DNA of 64,000 bases from Marinimicrobium agarilyticum DSM 16975 (GCF_000423345.1 NZ_AUHU01000010.1:91551-155550), one strand, 5' to 3'; positions 1 to 10,026 are shown, counted from the first letter of the stretch. Translations and numbers: made by a program. Notes: a model not told the origin generated them from the letters alone.

Positions 1-1469
1 TGCGAAGGCATATACTCCACTGAGCGCTGAATGACCTGGCGGATGTTCTTCAGGCGATGAGCGATCTCCTCTTTGGGCAGAGCATCCACGAGCGGGTGAT
101 AGGCGCGGGGGCGCAGGCCCTGGCCGTGCATGACTTCAAGCCAGCTCAGATCGTTGAACAGTTCCTCGTTGGTGCGAAAGATGCGGCCGTTTTTCTGATA
201 TTGGTCGATTTTCTGCTGGAGCGTGTCGGGAATCGACATGGTGCGGCAGTAGTTCCAGAACTCGGAATCATCCCGCCGCGTAATGCAGTAGTGGGCGATC
301 AGAAAGTCCCGGATACGGTCGTACTCAAAATTGACCTGGCGGTTGTATTCGTCAATGTCTTCCCGATCAAAGTGGCGGTTGGGGAACAGGCTCATCAATT
401 TCGCAATGCCGGACTGGACCAAGTGGATACTGGTGGACTCCAGCGGTTCCATAAAACCACCCGCCAGCCCAAGGGCGACACAGTTCTTGTTCCAGAAGCG
501 TTTGCGCTTTCCGGTGGTAAATCGCAAGGGTTTAGGGTCCGCCAGGGGCTCTCCATCGAGATTATTCAGCAGAACATGGGTGGCCTCGTCCTCGCTGATG
601 TACTGGCTGCTATAGACGTGACCGTTGCCGGTGCGATGCTGCAATGGGATACGCCACTGCCAACCGGCCTTGTGAGCGGTGGAACGGGTATAGGGGGTGG
701 GGTCCGCGACTTTGGTGCACGGCACGGCGACGGCTCGGTCGCACGGTAACCAGTGGGTCCAGTCTTCGTAGCCGGTTTTGAGCGCCCCCTCGATCAACAG
801 CCCCCGGAAACCGGAGCAGTCGATAAACAGGTCGGCATCGACGGTATCGCCGTCTTCCAGAGTAACGGATTCGATAAAGCCATCGTCCGGGTTCAGTTGT
901 ACATCGACAATTTTCCCCTCGCGCCGACGCACCCCCCGCTCCATGGCGAAGTCCCGCAGGAACATGGCGTAGAGGGCGGCATCGAAGTGAAAGGCGTAGG
1001 CGATGTCCGACAACGGCGAATTGCCGGCATCCACGGGCCGCATGAAACGCCCCTGCTCGGCCGCCAGGCAGTTGAGCGTATATTGATCAATATCCGGCGC
1101 TTCGCCCGCCTGATGCATTTTCAACCAATAATGATAAAAGGAAATGCCCTCCATATCCTTGCCGACACCGCCAAAAGCATGAAGATACTTCTCACCAAGA
1201 TGCCCCCAGTTCACGAACTGGATACCCAGCTTGAAGGTCCCCTGGGTTTTGCGAACGAACTCGTTCTCATCCAGCCCCAACATCTGATTGAACAGCTGGA
1301 TCTGCGGGATGGTCGCCTCACCGACACCGACAGTGCCAATGGCATCAGACTCGATCAGTTGAATGTCGCAATACTGATTCTTCAGCACCCGAGCCATCGC
1401 CGCGGCCGCCATCCAACCGGCGGTGCCGCCGCCGACGATCAAAATTTTTCGAATTCGGTTGTCTGTCAT
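1..1469 (-). CDS. Flavin-dependent tryptophan halogenase family protein (3' end beyond window)
   Basis: The ATG at 1469 begins a reading frame that stays open to the window edge, giving about 489 residues, so only the C-terminus is missing. The N-terminus has the FAD-binding motif GGGTAGW. The conserved halogenase lysine is present (GTFKLGIQF), as are the WxWxIP motif (WQWRIP) and the catalytic glutamate segment ([10 protein letters not shown]), so it looks catalytically competent. The family uses reduced FAD and oxygen to make hypohalous acid, which travels to the lysine. The start lies 5 nt after the stop of the preceding halogenase-like gene, so it is the fourth gene of the TBDR unit that begins at 7929. 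Members of this family beside TonB receptors include brominating indole halogenases (BrvH, Xcc4156), but the natural substrate in such loci is unknown. No signal peptide is visible. Confidence 0.9.
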   Translation of the reverse strand, partial: MTDNRIRKILIVGGGTAGWMAAAAMARVLKNQYCDIQLIESDAIGTVGVGEATIPQIQLFNQMLGLDENEFVRKTQGTFKLGIQFVNWGHLGEKYLHAFGGVGKDMEGISFYHYWLKMHQAGEAPDIDQYTLNCLAAEQGRFMRPVDAGNSPLSDIAYAFHFDAALYAMFLRDFAMERGVRRREGKIVDVQLNPDDGFIESVTLEDGDTVDADLFIDCSGFRGLLIEGALKTGYEDWTHWLPCDRAVAVPCTKVADPTPYTRSTAHKAGWQWRIPLQHRTGNGHVYSSQYISEDEATHVLLNNLDGEPLADPKPLRFTTGKRKRFWNKNCVALGLAGGFMEPLESTSIHLVQSGIAKLMSLFPNRHFDREDIDEYNRQVNFEYDRIRDFLIAHYCITRRDDSEFWNYCRTMSIPDTLQQKIDQYQKNGRIFRTNEELFNDLSWLEVMHGQGLRPRAYHPLVDALPKEEIAHRLKNIRQVIQRSVEYMPS

Positions 1470-1474
1470 TACAC

Positions 1475-2947
1475 CTATTTAACCTCGTTGCCCAAGCCTT
1501 TGTCAGAGCCTTTTAACACCGACGTCAGTGTCGGCATCGTCTCGGCCACTTTCACCAGCGTCCGATAAATTGTGTCATGTTTGTCTTGCAAGCGCTCAAC
1601 CCCGATATCCGCCAGGGTCACGTCGTAACCCTTGGGGTGCCACCCCAGACCCAGCGCCAGCGCCACCCAGGCTTCGTCGCTGAGTACTTCGTCGTCCCGA
1701 CGCCAAAGTCGGCCGAAAGTACGAAACACCGACAGGCGCCACTGCAACGACTCGGGCAGTGACGCCTCGTCGCATTCGACGTTCGCCGCGTGCATCCAGT
1801 GCACCTCGTTCAGAATCTCATAGAGCCCTTGCCGGCGTCGGTTGTACTCCGCTCTCAGTGCCGGCCGGCCGGTAGCGTCCGGTAACAACTCCAGCCACAG
1901 CAACAGACAGCGAGAGGCCCAGAACCATTCCGACAGAGCCAACTCCCCCGGAAGGGCATCGGCGTGACCCAACGCCAGGCAATTGTGAGCCCAACCACTG
2001 GCACGACGACCGGCTCCGAGCACCTCCACCGTCGCCGCCTCGCCGCAGGCTCCCAGCTCCTGTTGGAGTTGCTCGAGCGCCGCCTCATCACGCACCCAGC
2101 AGTCCACCACCCGGCGACCCTGCAAACCGGCACGGCGCCGCCACCCCCAGGGCTCACGGCTCATCTGCGCGCGCGGTTGCCACGGGTGCTCCGCGGCCTC
2201 CTGATAGGTCAGGCGGTAGCGCCAAGGGGCTACCCCGCTCTGCTCGAACGGAACCCCGAGCGCCTCGCCCAGCAATAAGGCCGACTCCCCGGTGGCATCC
2301 ACAAAAAAGTCACCCGCGACTTCGGTGCCTTCATCAACACTCAAATGCCGGATGCCGCTGTCAGGGTCTCCATTAACCTCAAACGTTTTGCAGTGCAGAC
2401 ACTCGACCCCCAGCGAGCGGGCGAACTCGCCCAGACACCGAGCCAGTGCCGCGCGGTCCAGGTGTAAGCCGTAGCGCAAGGTCGATTTTGCCGAGCGCGG
2501 GTCATCCACCGGGAAGTCAAACCGCCCTCTTCGGGCCGCCTGAGTCGCCAGGAAGTGATTGGCGAACGCACGCTGCTCCGCGCCCTGAAACCGCTTGAAA
2601 AACTCCTGCTCGAAAGGCGCGGGCGAGGGCCGGATACCGTGGGTACCATAGGGCAGGAAGAAGGTTCCCGCTCCCGTCCGGTACTCTGTGCCCAGACTGT
2701 AGAGCCCCTCGCAGGCCCGAACCAACTCGCTCTCGGGATACCCCATCATGGCCAACCAGCGTCCCAGGGCGGGATCGGCCACTTCGACGCCGCCCTCCTG
2801 AGAGCCTCGCCCGGTCTCGGGGCGTACCCACATCACCTGGCAGGCGTGCGGCCTCAGCAGGCGCGCGAGTGTGACGGCAGCGCCGGCGGCCACAAGCCCG
2901 TCGCCGACCACCACAAGGCGCTGAAGCGCTCTCGGTTCACTGCCCAT
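1475..2947 (-). CDS. Degenerate halogenase-family flavoprotein, probable pseudoenzyme
   Basis: This 490-residue protein aligns along its length with the neighbouring halogenases but has lost the diagnostic residues. GGGTAGW is replaced by GDGLVAAG. The catalytic lysine position is Ser84 ([11 protein letters not shown] against [11 protein letters not shown]). The catalytic glutamate position is Ala337 (GELALSEW against EPLESTSIH). The WxWxIP motif is absent. The C-terminal helical region and the segment after the FAD core (residues about 205-225, [15 protein letters not shown]) are kept, so the fold and perhaps some flavin binding may remain. The ATG overlaps the end of the upstream halogenase gene by 11 nt, which suggests translational coupling. 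The frame is intact, which argues for selection rather than decay. A partner or regulatory subunit of the adjacent active halogenases is possible, but this is inference. Confidence 0.85.
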   Translation of the reverse strand: MGSEPRALQRLVVVGDGLVAAGAAVTLARLLRPHACQVMWVRPETGRGSQEGGVEVADPALGRWLAMMGYPESELVRACEGLYSLGTEYRTGAGTFFLPYGTHGIRPSPAPFEQEFFKRFQGAEQRAFANHFLATQAARRGRFDFPVDDPRSAKSTLRYGLHLDRAALARCLGEFARSLGVECLHCKTFEVNGDPDSGIRHLSVDEGTEVAGDFFVDATGESALLLGEALGVPFEQSGVAPWRYRLTYQEAAEHPWQPRAQMSREPWGWRRRAGLQGRRVVDCWVRDEAALEQLQQELGACGEAATVEVLGAGRRASGWAHNCLALGHADALPGELALSEWFWASRCLLLWLELLPDATGRPALRAEYNRRRQGLYEILNEVHWMHAANVECDEASLPESLQWRLSVFRTFGRLWRRDDEVLSDEAWVALALGLGWHPKGYDVTLADIGVERLQDKHDTIYRTLVKVAETMPTLTSVLKGSDKGLGNEVK

Positions 2948-4475
2948 GGCGCTCTCCGTATAGATTCATCGCCGCTGGTGGCTCCCGCTTCAAGCCGCCG
3001 CGGAGAATGACCTCGCGGTGCTCGGGGGCACCCCGCGCCAGCTCGCGTAATCGAGCGGCCATGGCCTCAAGCGAACGAACCATGGTCGTCTGCGCCGCCG
3101 GCATCGCGCGGGAATCCCACCCCTCTGGCGACAACCCTTGTCCGAGGTATACTGCCAACCAGCTCGGCTGAGCGAACAACCCCTGCTCGTAATGTTCCAC
3201 CGTGGAGGACTCCCGAAAGAGGTCGATTTTCCGCTTCAGTCCGTCAGGGATGTCCATTGACGCACAGCCGTTCCAAAACGCCGAGTCAGTGCGGCGGTTC
3301 AGATGATAATGCAGAATCAAAAAATCCCGGACCCGTCGATACTCCAACCCCATCCACCGGTTAAAGGCCTCGCGACTGAACGTCTGATCCCGCGCTGCGG
3401 GAAAAAACTCCACACACTTGATAATCGCCATTTGTATCAAGTAAATACTGGTGGATTCCAGCGGCTCCAGAAAGCCGCTGGACAGCCCAATGGCAACGCA
3501 ATTTTTCTCCCAACTGCGGGCCCGGCACCCCGCCTCAAAGCGAATCAGGTTCGGCTCTGACAGGGGGTGACTGTTGAGCGACTGGCGCAGTTGCTCGCAG
3601 GCTTCGTCGTCGCCGAGAAAATCGCTGGCATAGACCTGACCGTTACCCGTGCGATGCTGCAGAGGGATGCGCCACTGCCAGCCGGTCGCGGTCGCCGTGG
3701 AGCGGGTATACGACGGCGGGGTGTCGAGGGGTTCACTGGCCATGGCCACCGCGCGGTCACAGGGTAACCATCGCTTCCAACTCTCGAAAGGCACGCCCAG
3801 CGTCTGGCCCAGCAGCAGGGAGCGAAAACCGGAGCAGTCGATAAACAGATCGCCCTCAACTCGCACTCCCGACTCAAGCACCACCGCTTCAATGCGACCG
3901 TCCTCCGGGGCCTGAACAACGCGACTGACTTTGCCCTCCCGACGGGTCACATGGCGCGCCTCGGCATAGCGGCGCAAAAACAGCGCATAGCGCGAAGCGT
4001 CCAGGTGAAAGGCATAGCCGTAGCCAAGGTCAGAATCCGGAGGCGGTGGCGCAAAACGGTCGGCGCGCGCAAGCTGGGCGGCCAGCGAGAAGGAATCCAG
4101 GCTGAGATTGGGCAGCGCCCCTCGGGCGCTCAGCCAGTGATGATGAAAATCAACGCCGCCCATATCCGGGCCAAAAGCGCTGAAGGGATGCATGTAACGG
4201 CTCGAGGCCTCGCCCCAGCCGACAAACTCGATGGCCAGCTTGTAAGTGGCCTGCGTCGCCTCGATAAATTGCCGCTCGTCAATACCCAGTAGCTGGTTGA
4301 AGTAGCGGATATGGGGAATGGTGGCTTCGCCGACGCCCACCGTGCCAATTTGTTCGGACTCCACCAGCGTAATCGAACAGCCCGAGGGAAGCAGGCGGGC
4401 GAATGCGGCGGCCGTCATCCAGCCGGCCGTGCCGCCTCCAACAATCACGACTTGCTTTTCGAGTGAAGTCACCAT
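2937..4475 (-). CDS. Flavin-dependent tryptophan halogenase family protein
   Basis: About 512 residues from the ATG at 4475. A longer frame from a TTG at 4508 is rejected because that codon sits in the downstream arm of the terminator that ends the receptor gene. The N-terminus carries the FAD motif GGGTAGW and GVGEATIP. The catalytic lysine (ATYKLAIEF), WQWRIP and [10 protein letters not shown] are all present, so it should be an active flavin-dependent halogenase needing a flavin reductase partner. No signal peptide is present, so it is probably cytoplasmic. It is the second gene of the TBDR unit, 73 nt after the receptor stop codon, and its end overlaps the next gene by 11 nt. The substrate cannot be read from sequence; genes of this kind next to CUT receptors are usually only labelled tryptophan halogenase. 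Confidence 0.92.
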   Translation of the reverse strand: MVTSLEKQVVIVGGGTAGWMTAAAFARLLPSGCSITLVESEQIGTVGVGEATIPHIRYFNQLLGIDERQFIEATQATYKLAIEFVGWGEASSRYMHPFSAFGPDMGGVDFHHHWLSARGALPNLSLDSFSLAAQLARADRFAPPPPDSDLGYGYAFHLDASRYALFLRRYAEARHVTRREGKVSRVVQAPEDGRIEAVVLESGVRVEGDLFIDCSGFRSLLLGQTLGVPFESWKRWLPCDRAVAMASEPLDTPPSYTRSTATATGWQWRIPLQHRTGNGQVYASDFLGDDEACEQLRQSLNSHPLSEPNLIRFEAGCRARSWEKNCVAIGLSSGFLEPLESTSIYLIQMAIIKCVEFFPAARDQTFSREAFNRWMGLEYRRVRDFLILHYHLNRRTDSAFWNGCASMDIPDGLKRKIDLFRESSTVEHYEQGLFAQPSWLAVYLGQGLSPEGWDSRAMPAAQTTMVRSLEAMAARLRELARGAPEHREVILRGGLKREPPAAMNLYGERHGQ

Positions 4476-4492
4476 GGGCGTCTCTGCTTTTC

Positions 4493-4526
4493 CAAAAAAA
4501 AGGCGCAACCCGGAGGTTGCGCCTTT
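4493..4526 (-). terminator. Rho-independent terminator after TBDR gene, inside the operon
   Basis: On the minus strand the stem GGCGCAACC/GGTTGCGCC, extended by A-T pairs, closes a 4-nt loop and is followed by a run of eight T residues. It lies between the receptor stop codon (4549) and the halogenase ATG (4475). Read-through would let the halogenases be made at a lower level than the receptor. Confidence 0.88.
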
Positions 4527-4548
4527 CTTGGCCTCAGATCAATCCGTC

Positions 4549-7500
4549 TTAGTAGACGTATTTCACCGTGAAGGCCAGGCGACGGTCACTGACGAACCAG
4601 GAACGACCGGTCTCGCGACCATTTTCGTCCAGTGTCATCAATGTTTTCGTCTCGGTGTTGAGCAAGTTAGTGGCCTGCAACCCAAGAGTGATCTCATCGG
4701 TCAGGTTGTAGGACACAGAACCGTCCAGGAAGCCGGCATCGTCGTTCCAGATCGGTTGGCCACTGATCACATCACGAGTGGTCACCAGATACTTGGAGCG
4801 CCAGTTGTAGGCCAGACGGGCTGCCCAGTCGTTCTTCTCGTACATCAACACCAGGTTGGCCGTGTGCTCGGACTGACCGCGCAGCGGCAGGCCTTCGAGC
4901 AGGCTCAAGTCAACCACTTCCAGACCGGGCTGAGGAGTTTCCGTTTCCTCTTCCGCTTCGGTGGCAATACCGCTTCCGGAGAAGTTCGGTACACCTTCTG
5001 AATCAATAAAGGTGTAGTTCGCCTGAACACCAAAACCATCCCAGGGCTCGGGCAGCATATCGTAGAACTGCTGGTACGCAATTTCGATACCCTGCATCGT
5101 GCCTTCTTCACCGTTACGGGTGGTAGTGAAGTCCACGGTCTGGCTCACTCCGGTTGACGGGTTAGTGAAGGTTCTTGGCAGCGCCCCCTCAATAAAGAAG
5201 TTGCTCAGATCTTTATAGAAGATGCTGGCGGTCAAGGAGCCGACCGGTGCGAAGTACCACTCCAGAGACGCGTCGTACTGAATGGACTCCATCGGCTGCA
5301 GCGCGGGGTTGCCACCGCTGCCGGTCCAGACCACGTCATTCACATCCAGAATGTTGACACCGTCATCCACCGGACCGGGCTCAACCGTTTCGCTGGTGTC
5401 GGTTTCACGAGTCACCACCAACTGCCGAGCGCCGAGCACCGCCTGGTTACGAACCTCCGACATATCCGGTAGAGCGATGGCCTTGGCAACCGCAAAACGG
5501 GAAATCAGGTCGTCGGTCAGCTCAACCTTCAGGTTGAAGCTGGGAAGAACGCCGTCCCAAGACGCGCTGTCTTCCTGATACTCGTCCACGTTGTTGCCAA
5601 AGTTCTGTTCAGTCTCGGACAACCAGTTATTGGCATCGCGGGAGTAGGACATGAGGTCGTTCACCTCATCCAGCCAGTCCTGCTCGCTGGGGAACAGGCC
5701 GGGATCAAACGGACCCACTTCCTCTTCCGCCCACTTGCGAATGGCACCGCTGTCGGCCAAGTCGGTGGGCGCCCCTTCCGGGTACGCCTGGCCGATCATG
5801 TCCGGATACTGAATAGAACCGATGGCATCACGAGTCAGCTCGACATAACGCAGACCGACGTTACCCGAGAAGCGCAGGGCGGTGGCATCGGAACCGAAGT
5901 CCACACGAACGTAGGCCGCCTTGTTGGTCTCGGTGGTATCGTAGATCTCCGCGTCGGTGAAGTAGGTGTTATTGCCATCTACTTCCGGGCGCAGGTTGGC
6001 CGGATCCCAGGCGCCTTCGGCTCCGGGGTTGTTCTGCGGCACGGTGCGACCGGCAATCACTTCCTTCAGAAACTCTTCTTTCGGGAAGATGAAACCGTCA
6101 CCGGGAATGTTAACCACATCACCGCGATGGAAGTCGGACCAGTCCACGTACTCGTAGGCATCGCGCAACTCTTCGGTTTCAGACAGCCAAAGCGCGCCTT
6201 CACCCCCATTGGGAGCCCACTCCGCACCGATGCTACCCCAGTTATAAGGCGTGGTGCGAACGATCTGATTACGATCCGCAAAGCGAACACCAGCCTTCAC
6301 GGAGCGGAAGAAATCCGAGTTATCCAGGAAATGGGTCACATCGAACCGGGCGGCTTTGGACTCACCCTCGGAGCGCTCGTAGTGGTCCATCGCCGAACGC
6401 CACCAGTAGGAGTCCAGGTCCTGGAAGTAGTTGCTGTCACCATTGGGGTCATTGGAGAAGCCGGGGAAATCTTCGGTATAGTACTCGGGGTTGGCATCAC
6501 GACGGCCGTCCCAGGGCTCAACCACCGCCAGGCGCGGAGTGTCGTCACCCGACATGTCGAAGTTCTGCAGGGCATAGAAGCCATTGGCGACCTGCAGATC
6601 GTCGTCTTCGGTGGTCGCTTCCACCAGTTGGAAGTCACCCTCGAATTCCCAGGCGTCACTCGGGGTCCACTTCACGTTGAAGCTCAGGTCATCAACGATG
6701 GTGCGAGTATCCTTATAGCGGGTATCTGCCTGGTACTTCTGACCAAAGTAATCGTTCTGGGTTACGTAATCTTCAGGAGCGTCACCTTCGCCGGACCAGC
6801 CGCGTGGCACACGACCTTCACCGCCGCGCCAGCCACCACCATCGGTAATGTAGCCAGACTCAAAGATTCCCATTTCATCAAAAGCAAACTCGGTGCCGGG
6901 GTACGGACGAGCCCGACGGGTTTCGCTGACGGAACCATCATCGTTCTCTTCGCCGTAGCCACCCTGGTACTTGACGGCATTTTCTTTCCAGCTCAAGCGG
7001 GCGTCGGAGCGGATAAATTCTGCGGTGGCTTCCCACTCTTCGTTGGGGCTTGCCCACTGGAAGGAGGTTGCGAAACCCTTACGGATCCGCTCATCTTCTT
7101 TGGTAAAGAAGTTGGAGCCGTTGGTCATCCACACCTGGTTATCAGCATCAGCCACGCTGGAGGGCGCGCCCAGAGTATCGGCATTGTATTTCACAAAGGC
7201 GTCACTCTGAATACCGTTGGATTCCCCAATCAGCTCAGAGTAGGAGGCGTTGAGCAGCCAGCCAAACTCGCCCATGTCTTCGGTCAGCCAGCGGTTGCTG
7301 TACAGCGCGGAGAAGGTCGGGGAGCTCTCTTCGGCCATATCGCCGTAAGAGACATCGCCGGTGAAGGCGATCATCTGGCCGTCTTGGTCAAAGGGCTTGC
7401 GGGTGCGCAGACTCACGGTACCGCCAATACCACCTTCAATCATGTCGGCGGTCTGGTTTTTGTACAGGTCTACACCGGCCATCAACTCGGGGGGCACGTC

Positions 7501-7929
7501 CTGGAAGTTCAGACCCCGCCCGGAGTTGGCGGTAAAGGAGTCGCGGCCGTTGAATTCGCTCCGCGTCGCACTCATACCACGGATAACAGCGCCGCTGCCC
7601 TCAACCCCGAAGTGATCCGGGTCCTCAGGTGCCTGGAAGCGCTCGATCGAGACACCGGGCATACGCTGCATGGCTTCGAGCACACTGCGGTCCGGTAGCG
7701 AACCGATGTCCTCGGCGGAGATCGCATCCACAAAGGTGTCTGCATTGCGCTTGATGTCCTGGGCGTTCTCCAGGTTCTGACGCACGCCGCTGACGACGAT
7801 TTCTTCCAGAAGCGGTTGTTGTTCAGACGCATCCTGCGCAAGGGAAGGGGATCCCATTGCCATAACACACATGGCAAGCATCGACTTTTTAAAAGTGACA
7901 CCTTTCTTAACGTTGTCGCGATAAACCAT
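4549..7929 (-). CDS. TonB-dependent receptor, CUT type
   Basis: An outer-membrane active transporter of 1126 residues, longer than classic siderophore receptors and typical of the carbohydrate-uptake family described in Xanthomonas and Caulobacter. The N-terminus has a signal peptide ending near SLAQDA (residues about 16-33). It is followed by a TonB-box-like segment (LEEIVVSGVR) and a plug domain with ISAEDIGSLPD and the RGM motif. The rest is a long beta-barrel that ends in YVY, where an aromatic C-terminal residue is expected for Bam recognition. The ATG at 7929 is preceded by GGGGTAAAG. A terminator follows, then three halogenase-family genes. The ligand is unknown; nearby xylan and galactan genes suggest an oligosaccharide, but the halogenases leave open an aromatic or other substrate. 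Confidence 0.93.
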   Translation of the reverse strand: MVYRDNVKKGVTFKKSMLAMCVMAMGSPSLAQDASEQQPLLEEIVVSGVRQNLENAQDIKRNADTFVDAISAEDIGSLPDRSVLEAMQRMPGVSIERFQAPEDPDHFGVEGSGAVIRGMSATRSEFNGRDSFTANSGRGLNFQDVPPELMAGVDLYKNQTADMIEGGIGGTVSLRTRKPFDQDGQMIAFTGDVSYGDMAEESSPTFSALYSNRWLTEDMGEFGWLLNASYSELIGESNGIQSDAFVKYNADTLGAPSSVADADNQVWMTNGSNFFTKEDERIRKGFATSFQWASPNEEWEATAEFIRSDARLSWKENAVKYQGGYGEENDDGSVSETRRARPYPGTEFAFDEMGIFESGYITDGGGWRGGEGRVPRGWSGEGDAPEDYVTQNDYFGQKYQADTRYKDTRTIVDDLSFNVKWTPSDAWEFEGDFQLVEATTEDDDLQVANGFYALQNFDMSGDDTPRLAVVEPWDGRRDANPEYYTEDFPGFSNDPNGDSNYFQDLDSYWWRSAMDHYERSEGESKAARFDVTHFLDNSDFFRSVKAGVRFADRNQIVRTTPYNWGSIGAEWAPNGGEGALWLSETEELRDAYEYVDWSDFHRGDVVNIPGDGFIFPKEEFLKEVIAGRTVPQNNPGAEGAWDPANLRPEVDGNNTYFTDAEIYDTTETNKAAYVRVDFGSDATALRFSGNVGLRYVELTRDAIGSIQYPDMIGQAYPEGAPTDLADSGAIRKWAEEEVGPFDPGLFPSEQDWLDEVNDLMSYSRDANNWLSETEQNFGNNVDEYQEDSASWDGVLPSFNLKVELTDDLISRFAVAKAIALPDMSEVRNQAVLGARQLVVTRETDTSETVEPGPVDDGVNILDVNDVVWTGSGGNPALQPMESIQYDASLEWYFAPVGSLTASIFYKDLSNFFIEGALPRTFTNPSTGVSQTVDFTTTRNGEEGTMQGIEIAYQQFYDMLPEPWDGFGVQANYTFIDSEGVPNFSGSGIATEAEEETETPQPGLEVVDLSLLEGLPLRGQSEHTANLVLMYEKNDWAARLAYNWRSKYLVTTRDVISGQPIWNDDAGFLDGSVSYNLTDEITLGLQATNLLNTETKTLMTLDENGRETGRSWFVSDRRLAFTVKYVY

Positions 7930-8420
7930 AGCGCTTTACCCCGTTGTTATTATGTAACACAGCATCGACCGGCAGCTTTCCACACGTGTTATGCAGGAAC
8001 TGCCTGTAAACACTCACCTAATTATTGGTATTACCTGACTCGTGAGTCATAAAAGCACCTGAATCCCATTACGGCTTTATCATTACTGTTCAGCCTGGAC
8101 CATAAGTGCCACTACGGCGACCCCTGTCCTGTAATAGTCATTCAGACCACTATATTGATAGTGCATCATGTTCAACTAATAGTCAAATAGTAAATTAGAC
8201 GAAAAACTGTCGTCTTACCCAACATTTTTCACGCCGCCTGCTGACGGCTGTCCCTGGGGCAAAAACGGGCTTTCACATAGAAAATGTCATACAAATTATG
8301 GCTAGGCTCGACCTTTATGGTCAGCATCGATATAATCGCCGCTTCCATTAGCGCGTCAGGTTCTGAGCGAATCACGGGCTGTTTTCGGAAGATCGCCAAA
8401 CTTTCAACTCAAACATTGGG
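7930..8420. promoter_or_regulatory. Divergent intergenic region between TBDR and NUDIX regulator genes
   Basis: No gene is seen in these 491 bases. The segment from about 8130 to 8210 is AT-rich and carries ATAGT/ACTAT words. They include a perfect inverted repeat CACTAT-ATTG-ATAGTG (8148-8163), and CTAAT...ATTAG about 15 bases further on. These are candidate operators for the adjacent NUDIX-type regulator. Promoters for both divergent genes should lie here. Confidence 0.6.
8148..8163. promoter_or_regulatory. Candidate operator palindrome CACTATattgATAGTG
   Basis: Perfect 6-bp arms separated by 4 bp, about 270 bp upstream of the NUDIX gene and 220 bp upstream of the TBDR start. It is placed where a local regulator could control both directions. 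The link to the NUDIX protein is inferred from position only. Confidence 0.45.
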
Positions 8421-9167
8421 ATGTGCGCCGTGGCCTCTAATAAATCGCCCTCCAAGCGACCACACAGCCGGGTCGAGCCGCTGAACCAGCCGGAAGACGT
8501 CCTGCCGGGACTGTCCATCGACAACGTGATTTTCGGCCTGGACCATGGCCAGCTGAAAATCCTTCTGGTCAAACATAACGTCGGTCCCGGCAAAGGCCAC
8601 TGGGCGTTGCCGGGGGGCTTTATCCACCGGGATGAGAACCTGCGCGACGCCGCCTCCCGCCTGCTGGAGGAGCTGACCGGGGTGCGCGACCTGTTTCTGG
8701 AGCAGCTCAAAACCTTCGGCCGGGTGGACCGCTTCCCCAACGAGCGGGTGGTGACCATCGCCTATTACGCTCTGGTCAGCGCCGAGGATTACACCGTCGT
8801 GGCTGGCCGCAACACCACCGATGCCGTCTGGTTTGACGCTCAGGACCTACCGGAACTAATCTACGACCACTCGGAAATCGTGGATCACGGCCTACACTTC
8901 CTGCGCCACAAAGTCTGTCACGAGCCTATCGGCTTCAACCTCCTCCCCGAGAAGTTCACTCTGCTGCAGCTTCAGGAGCTGTATGAGGCCATACTGGACG
9001 TGAAGCTGGACAAGCCCAACTTCCGCCGAAAGATGATGAAGATGAACCTGCTGGCGCCGTGCAACGAAAAGCAGAAGGGCGTACCGCACCGGGCCGCCAA
9101 CCTGTACCGGTTTGACTCAGCGGCCTACGAGCGGCTTACAGAGAAAGGGTTCTCGTTTGAATTCTGA
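8421..9167 (+). CDS. NUDIX-domain transcriptional regulator (NrtR/AraR-like)
   Basis: 248 residues with an N-terminal NUDIX fold (about 30-160) and a C-terminal winged-helix-like region (about 165-248) ending in the segment PHRAANLYRFD that is typical of this regulator family. The NUDIX box (GGFIHRDENL... to LTGV) keeps the glycine and first glutamate, but the REUxEE core reads RLLEEL, so two acidic or metal-binding positions are leucine. This matches regulators that sense a ligand without hydrolysing it. Relatives control NAD or arabinose/xylose metabolism; here the divergent TBDR-halogenase unit is the likely target. No strong Shine-Dalgarno sequence precedes the ATG, so the exact start is less certain. 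It converges with the GntR-family gene. Confidence 0.82.
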   Translation: MCAVASNKSPSKRPHSRVEPLNQPEDVLPGLSIDNVIFGLDHGQLKILLVKHNVGPGKGHWALPGGFIHRDENLRDAASRLLEELTGVRDLFLEQLKTFGRVDRFPNERVVTIAYYALVSAEDYTVVAGRNTTDAVWFDAQDLPELIYDHSEIVDHGLHFLRHKVCHEPIGFNLLPEKFTLLQLQELYEAILDVKLDKPNFRRKMMKMNLLAPCNEKQKGVPHRAANLYRFDSAAYERLTEKGFSFEF

Positions 9168-9309
9168 ACCGAAGCGTTCTTAGCCGACCAAAACGGTTCG
9201 CCTACTAGACAGACCAGACCAGCGGTTAAACCCCTGGCGTTCTGGAAAGAGCAGTGAGGATGGATAGGGCCTAGACAACTCATCCTAATTTAGCGGTGTT
9301 TCATAGGAG

Positions 9310-10026
9310 CTATTGGAAGTATTCAGGGTGATCTGAGGGCAAAGTATCCAGCACTTTATAGATTTCCCGTAAATGGGTACTCATTGCCGCTACAGCATCA
9401 CTAACCGAGCCGGATTTAATCGCCTGAATAATGGCCCGATGCTGCGTGAGCACCCTTGTATATTGTCCGGTCATATGCAAACTCAAATTGCGAACGCGGT
9501 CCATATGTGCTTTTTCTTGGTCAATCATGGCTGCCACCCTTAGGTAGCCGGTAGAACCCACCAACAATTGATGAAACTCGTCGTCAAGTGCTTGAAATAG
9601 AAGTGCATCGTCTGCTTCGGCCGCCATTTTTTGCTTCGCAACGACCTCCTCAGCTTCGAGGACCAGAGAGGCGCTGGGCTTTTCGGCCAAAGCACTAACC
9701 ACAGAAACTTCCAGTGCCTCTCTTATAAACCGCGCTTCCAGTATTTTGTCCAAGCTGAAGCGAGACACATAAGTACCCCGTTGCGGCCGAACCTCGGTGA
9801 ACCCCAGATTGGATAATTTAATCAGCGCTTCACGCACTGGCGTGCGACTGACGCCAAACTTGTTTGCCAATGCGGTTTCCGAGATAAGCTGGCCTGGCTG
9901 CAACTGCATGCTGACGATGGCGTCGCGAATAAAACCATAAATTTGGCCACTGGCCGGTCGGTTATAGTCTATTTGCTTCCCGTACTCTGCGGCTTTTTCT
10001 AAAAATGGAACGGATTCTTCAGACAA
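9310..10026 (-). CDS. GntR-family transcriptional regulator, FCD subfamily
   Basis: 238 residues. The N-terminal winged helix (about 25-95) contains the GntR signature ISETALANKFGVSRTPVREAL. The C-terminal all-helical FCD domain (about 100-230) keeps the Asp and His positions that bind metal and a carboxylate ligand (DDEFHQLL, QHRAIIQAI, MSTHLREI). FCD regulators usually respond to sugar acids or organic acids. The start is a TTG at 10026, chosen because AAGGAG lies 8 nt upstream in the right register; no better ATG is available. A near-perfect 26-bp palindrome sits just upstream and is probably its own operator. It lies downstream of the second halogenase unit in the same direction, 152 nt away. 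Confidence 0.9.
   Translation of the reverse strand: MSEESVPFLEKAAEYGKQIDYNRPASGQIYGFIRDAIVSMQLQPGQLISETALANKFGVSRTPVREALIKLSNLGFTEVRPQRGTYVSRFSLDKILEARFIREALEVSVVSALAEKPSASLVLEAEEVVAKQKMAAEADDALLFQALDDEFHQLLVGSTGYLRVAAMIDQEKAHMDRVRNLSLHMTGQYTRVLTQHRAIIQAIKSGSVSDAVAAMSTHLREIYKVLDTLPSDHPEYFQ

Noticed and set aside
4476..4508. Upstream TTG start of the halogenase at 2937
   Set aside because: The codon is in the 3' arm of a perfect terminator stem and the added residues come from the T-run; the ATG at 4475 directly precedes the FAD motif.
6127..7698. 523-codon open frame on the plus strand
   Set aside because: Antisense shadow of the TBDR at 4549-7929; no ribosome-binding site or domain.
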